From Acidimicrobiia bacterium (lineage in GTDB: Bacteria; Actinomycetota; Acidimicrobiia; Acidimicrobiales; Bin134), in contig VYDF01000064.1 of NCBI GenBank assembly GCA_009843565.1, forward strand, positions 1-8,638: a stretch of DNA of 8,638 nucleotides. The letters run 5' to 3'. Position 1 is the first letter of the stretch. The number at the start of each line of letters is the position of its first letter. The notes beneath the pieces are model-generated. The model was not told where the DNA came from, searched no databases, and saw only the letters and a program-made list of their open reading frames with translations. Below are positions 6,969 through 8,638 of this stretch, one piece after another. The translations under genes and the position numbers were made by a program.

Positions 6969-7706
6969 TCAGGCTAGCGGCGTGTAGCGCCAGGCAATGA
7001 TCTCGCCGTAGTCCATCGAGCCGTCGGGGAAGACGGTGAAGTTCTTTCGCTGCTCCTCTAGCGCGGGTTTGGCTTCGGCGTACCGCGTGCCCACCTCGTA
7101 CACAACGAGGTGCTGAAACGGCATCCCGTTGGTACCGACTTCGCCGTGATCGACGGCCCACTGGGGGGTGAGAACGTTGGCGGTGGCCCAGTAGCGCCGC
7201 CCGGTGAGGAAGCCCGGAGTCGCCATTACTTCCCGATAGTGGATGGTGTACCAGTGCTCGAACCACTCAAGGTTGCCCTTGGTGGGATTGGCCAGCGAGA
7301 TCCCCAGATGGTCAACCTCAGTGGGTTTGGCCGTGCCGATCTGGGCACCGGCCTGGGTGAAGGCCCACATGGCCACGGTGTCGTGGTCCAAGCTGTCGCC
7401 GGACCGAATGGAATAGTCGTCTTTGGTCGTGATCGCCTGGACAGCCGCGGCCAGGTCGCCCTCGATCTCATAGATGGCCAAATACTCAAACGGCATCGGC
7501 AGATCGCGCCGGTCGGCGTGGTTGCGCATCCACTCGGGAGTCAGCAGGTCGGGATCGGGGCTCATCCGGTATCGCCGCCCACTGACCACGCCGTGGCATG
7601 ACACAACCTCGTGGAGATGGACGTCGTACCACCGGTAGTACTGGTCCTCTTGGCCGATCACCGGGTTGGTGAAAACCAGCATCACATGGCGGTCGGCGGG
7701 GTCCAC
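6969..7706 (-). CDS. Tandem-repeat dimeric alpha-beta barrel protein (EthD/DUF4286-like)
   Basis: A 245-residue protein made of two homologous halves, each like the EthD/DUF4286 type of ferredoxin-like alpha-beta domain. Half 1 (about 9-118) and half 2 (about 134-243) share NP-x2-G-x(6)-W-Y-x2-H with EV and G-x3-GRRY: NPVIGQEDQYYRWYDVHLHE (14-33) against NPTKGNLEWFEHWYTIHYRE (140-159); SGRRYRMSP against TGRRYWATA; LTPEWMRNH against LTPQWAVDH; MPFEYLAIYEI against MPFQHLVVYEV; and DSLDHDTVAMWAFT against DGSMDYGEIIAWRYT. Proteins of this fold often dimerise to make a barrel, so the duplication probably makes one barrel in a single chain. Relatives assist ether, aromatic or terpenoid degradation, or are of unknown role; no catalytic residue can be named here, though each half keeps a W-Y-x2-H. 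The start is GTG at 7706; an ATG eight codons on (7682) is an alternative. It leads a two-gene unit with the SnoaL-like gene and is divergent from the DUF1295 gene. Confidence 0.83.
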   Translation of the reverse strand: MDPADRHVMLVFTNPVIGQEDQYYRWYDVHLHEVVSCHGVVSGRRYRMSPDPDLLTPEWMRNHADRRDLPMPFEYLAIYEIEGDLAAAVQAITTKDDYSIRSGDSLDHDTVAMWAFTQAGAQIGTAKPTEVDHLGISLANPTKGNLEWFEHWYTIHYREVMATPGFLTGRRYWATANVLTPQWAVDHGEVGTNGMPFQHLVVYEVGTRYAEAKPALEEQRKNFTVFPDGSMDYGEIIAWRYTPLA

Positions 7707-7732
7707 GAACCACCACGGTACGCTGATCGCCG

Positions 7733-8503
7733 ATGGTCTTGTGGGTAGCGGCGCTGGTCATCGCCGGGATGATGCTGGCGGTGTGGGCCATCAGCGTGGC
7801 GGTTCGAGACGCCGGCATCGTCGACATTTTGTGGGGCTTCGGCTTCGTGGTGGTGGCCTGGGTGAGCTGGCTGGTCACCGACGGGCATGACGTGCGGGCC
7901 GCGCTGTTGGTGTTCATGGCCACTGCCTGGGGGCTCCGGCTGGCCATCCATCTGGCGTTTCGCAACATCGGCCAAGAGGAGGACTTCCGCTACCAGTCCA
8001 TGCGGCGTCGGGCCGGGGACCGGTTCTGGATCACCAGCCTGGTGCGGGTATTCGGTTTGCAGGCCGCGGCCATGTGGGTGATGTCGCTTCCCCTGCTGAT
8101 CGGCATCAGCGATGCCGACCGGGGATTTACCCCGCTCTGGGTGATCGGGATGGCGGTGTTCCTGATCGGGTTCGGGTTCGAGGCCGTCTCCGACTGGCAG
8201 CTCACCCAGTTCAAGGCCGACACGGCCAACGCCGGCCAGGTGATGAATCGGGGCCTGTGGCGCTACAGCCGCCATCCCAACTACTTCGGCGATGCCACCG
8301 CGTGGTGGGGGATCGGCCTGGTCGCGGCCTCAACGCCGATCGGGGTCGTGGGCCTGATCGCCCCGGCGCTCATCACCTGGATCCTGGTCAAAGTGTCCGG
8401 CGTGCCCATGGTGGAGCACCGCATGAAGAGGAAGCGCCCCGGCTACGAGGAGTACATCCAGCGAACCAGCGCCTTCGTACCCCGCCGCCCCAAATCTGTC
8501 TGA
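7733..8503 (+). CDS. DUF1295 family membrane protein (steroid 5-alpha-reductase-like superfamily)
   Basis: Integral membrane protein of 256 residues. Hydrophobic segments lie at about 3-22, 33-49, 55-74, 105-124, 134-152 and 190-218, suggesting six or so membrane passes. Family marks are RDAGIVDILWGFGFVVVAW (25-43), the soluble loop with EEDFRYQSMRRRAGDRFW (82-99), FGFEAVSDWQLTQFK (147-161), and the C-terminal signature GLWRYSRHPNYFGDATAWWG (174-193) with PMVEHRMKRKRPGYEEYIQRTSAFVP (225-250). The last region resembles the cofactor- and substrate-binding end of 3-oxo-5-alpha-steroid 4-dehydrogenases and isoprenylcysteine methyltransferases. DUF1295 proteins are therefore thought to be NADPH-dependent lipid or steroid reductases, but most are untested; the substrate here is unknown. 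The start at 7733 has no Shine-Dalgarno and only 26 bases separate it from the divergent gene's GTG, so a very short leader or leaderless transcript is likely. The stop is TGA at 8501-8503. Confidence 0.93.
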   Translation: MVLWVAALVIAGMMLAVWAISVAVRDAGIVDILWGFGFVVVAWVSWLVTDGHDVRAALLVFMATAWGLRLAIHLAFRNIGQEEDFRYQSMRRRAGDRFWITSLVRVFGLQAAAMWVMSLPLLIGISDADRGFTPLWVIGMAVFLIGFGFEAVSDWQLTQFKADTANAGQVMNRGLWRYSRHPNYFGDATAWWGIGLVAASTPIGVVGLIAPALITWILVKVSGVPMVEHRMKRKRPGYEEYIQRTSAFVPRRPKSV

Positions 8504-8508
8504 TTGCG

Positions 8509-8526
8509 GGAACCTGACAGGTTTCC
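8509..8526. terminator. Possible weak hairpin after the DUF1295 gene
   Basis: GGAACCTG and CAGGTTTCC (8509-8516 and 8518-8526) are complementary apart from one extra T, and begin 5 bases after the stop codon. The loop would be only about 3 bases and no T tract follows, so it is at best a weak or Rho-assisted terminator, and perhaps just a palindrome. Confidence 0.25.
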
Positions 8527-8602
8527 ATCTCGTCTCACTTGGTGAGGCTGATGTTGAAGGCTCTAGCCCAGCCCTAGACTTTCTCAAGAGCGAGGTTTGC
8601 CG

Positions 8603-8638
8603 ATGAAGGCCAAACGCACGATCCAGCTGATCGCCACT
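8603..8638 (+). CDS. Possible start of a further gene, cut by window edge
   Basis: An ATG opens a frame that stays open to the end of the window (12 codons: MKAKRTIQLIAT). GAGG at 8592-8595 lies 7 bases before it, a reasonable Shine-Dalgarno. The basic start followed by hydrophobic residues could begin a signal peptide or membrane segment, but too little is visible to name a product. The 99 bases between the DUF1295 stop and this ATG hold only the weak hairpin. Confidence 0.4.
   Translation, partial: MKAKRTIQLIAT

Noticed and set aside
7682..8275. Long minus-strand frame opposite the DUF1295 gene
   Set aside because: The composition (Pro, His, Gln, Gly rich) is that of an antisense shadow, while the plus strand has a clear membrane protein family match.
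1..8638. CRISPR array, transposon ends or long direct repeats
   Set aside because: No regularly spaced repeats, transposase-like product or terminal inverted repeats were seen; the only notable repeats are the 17-base promoter element, small leader palindromes and the protein-level duplication at 6969-7706.

Overview
The window is GC-rich, densely coding bacterial DNA. Several starts read best as GTG, most genes lack a clear Shine-Dalgarno sequence, and every recognisable product belongs to a family common in soil and aquatic high-GC bacteria. An actinobacterium-like host (possibly an Acidimicrobiia-type lineage) is my best inference, but no phylogenetic marker is present to prove it. There are seven complete genes, one gene cut by the left edge and a possible gene start at the right edge. 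No gene-free stretch exceeds about 200 bases. I see no RNA gene, CRISPR array, insertion sequence or attachment site.

Region 1 (1-4615, + strand) is a three-gene run with 40-50 base gaps, probably one operon: a family 2 glycoside hydrolase (5' end outside the window), a short-chain dehydrogenase, and an unusual GMC flavoprotein that carries an N-terminal extension resembling gluconate 2-dehydrogenase subunit 3 and a cysteine cluster. Region 2 (4616-6539) has an AT-rich promoter-like leader, a fumarylacetoacetate hydrolase (FAH) family enzyme with a strong ribosome binding site, and a convergent GntR/FCD-type regulator whose stop codon overlaps that of the FAH gene. The leaders of the FAH gene and the regulator gene share a 17-base element (15/17 identical), which suggests they are controlled together.

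Region 3 (6540-7706, - strand) holds a tightly spaced pair: a protein built of two tandem EthD/DUF4286-like alpha-beta repeats, followed by a SnoaL/NTF2-like protein. Region 4 (7733-8503, + strand) is a divergent gene for a DUF1295 membrane protein of the steroid 5-alpha-reductase-like superfamily, followed by the possible start of another gene.

My reading, which is inference, is a carbohydrate or glycoside catabolic locus. GH2 would remove a sugar, the SDR and GMC enzymes would oxidise a hydroxyl of the sugar or the released aglycone, and the FAH enzyme would cleave or hydrate a resulting keto-acid under control of the GntR protein. The genes from 6540 onward could be a separate small-molecule module (NTF2-like, dimeric alpha-beta barrel, DUF1295), as is often seen near terpenoid or steroid degradation genes. 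No substrate can be named from sequence alone.
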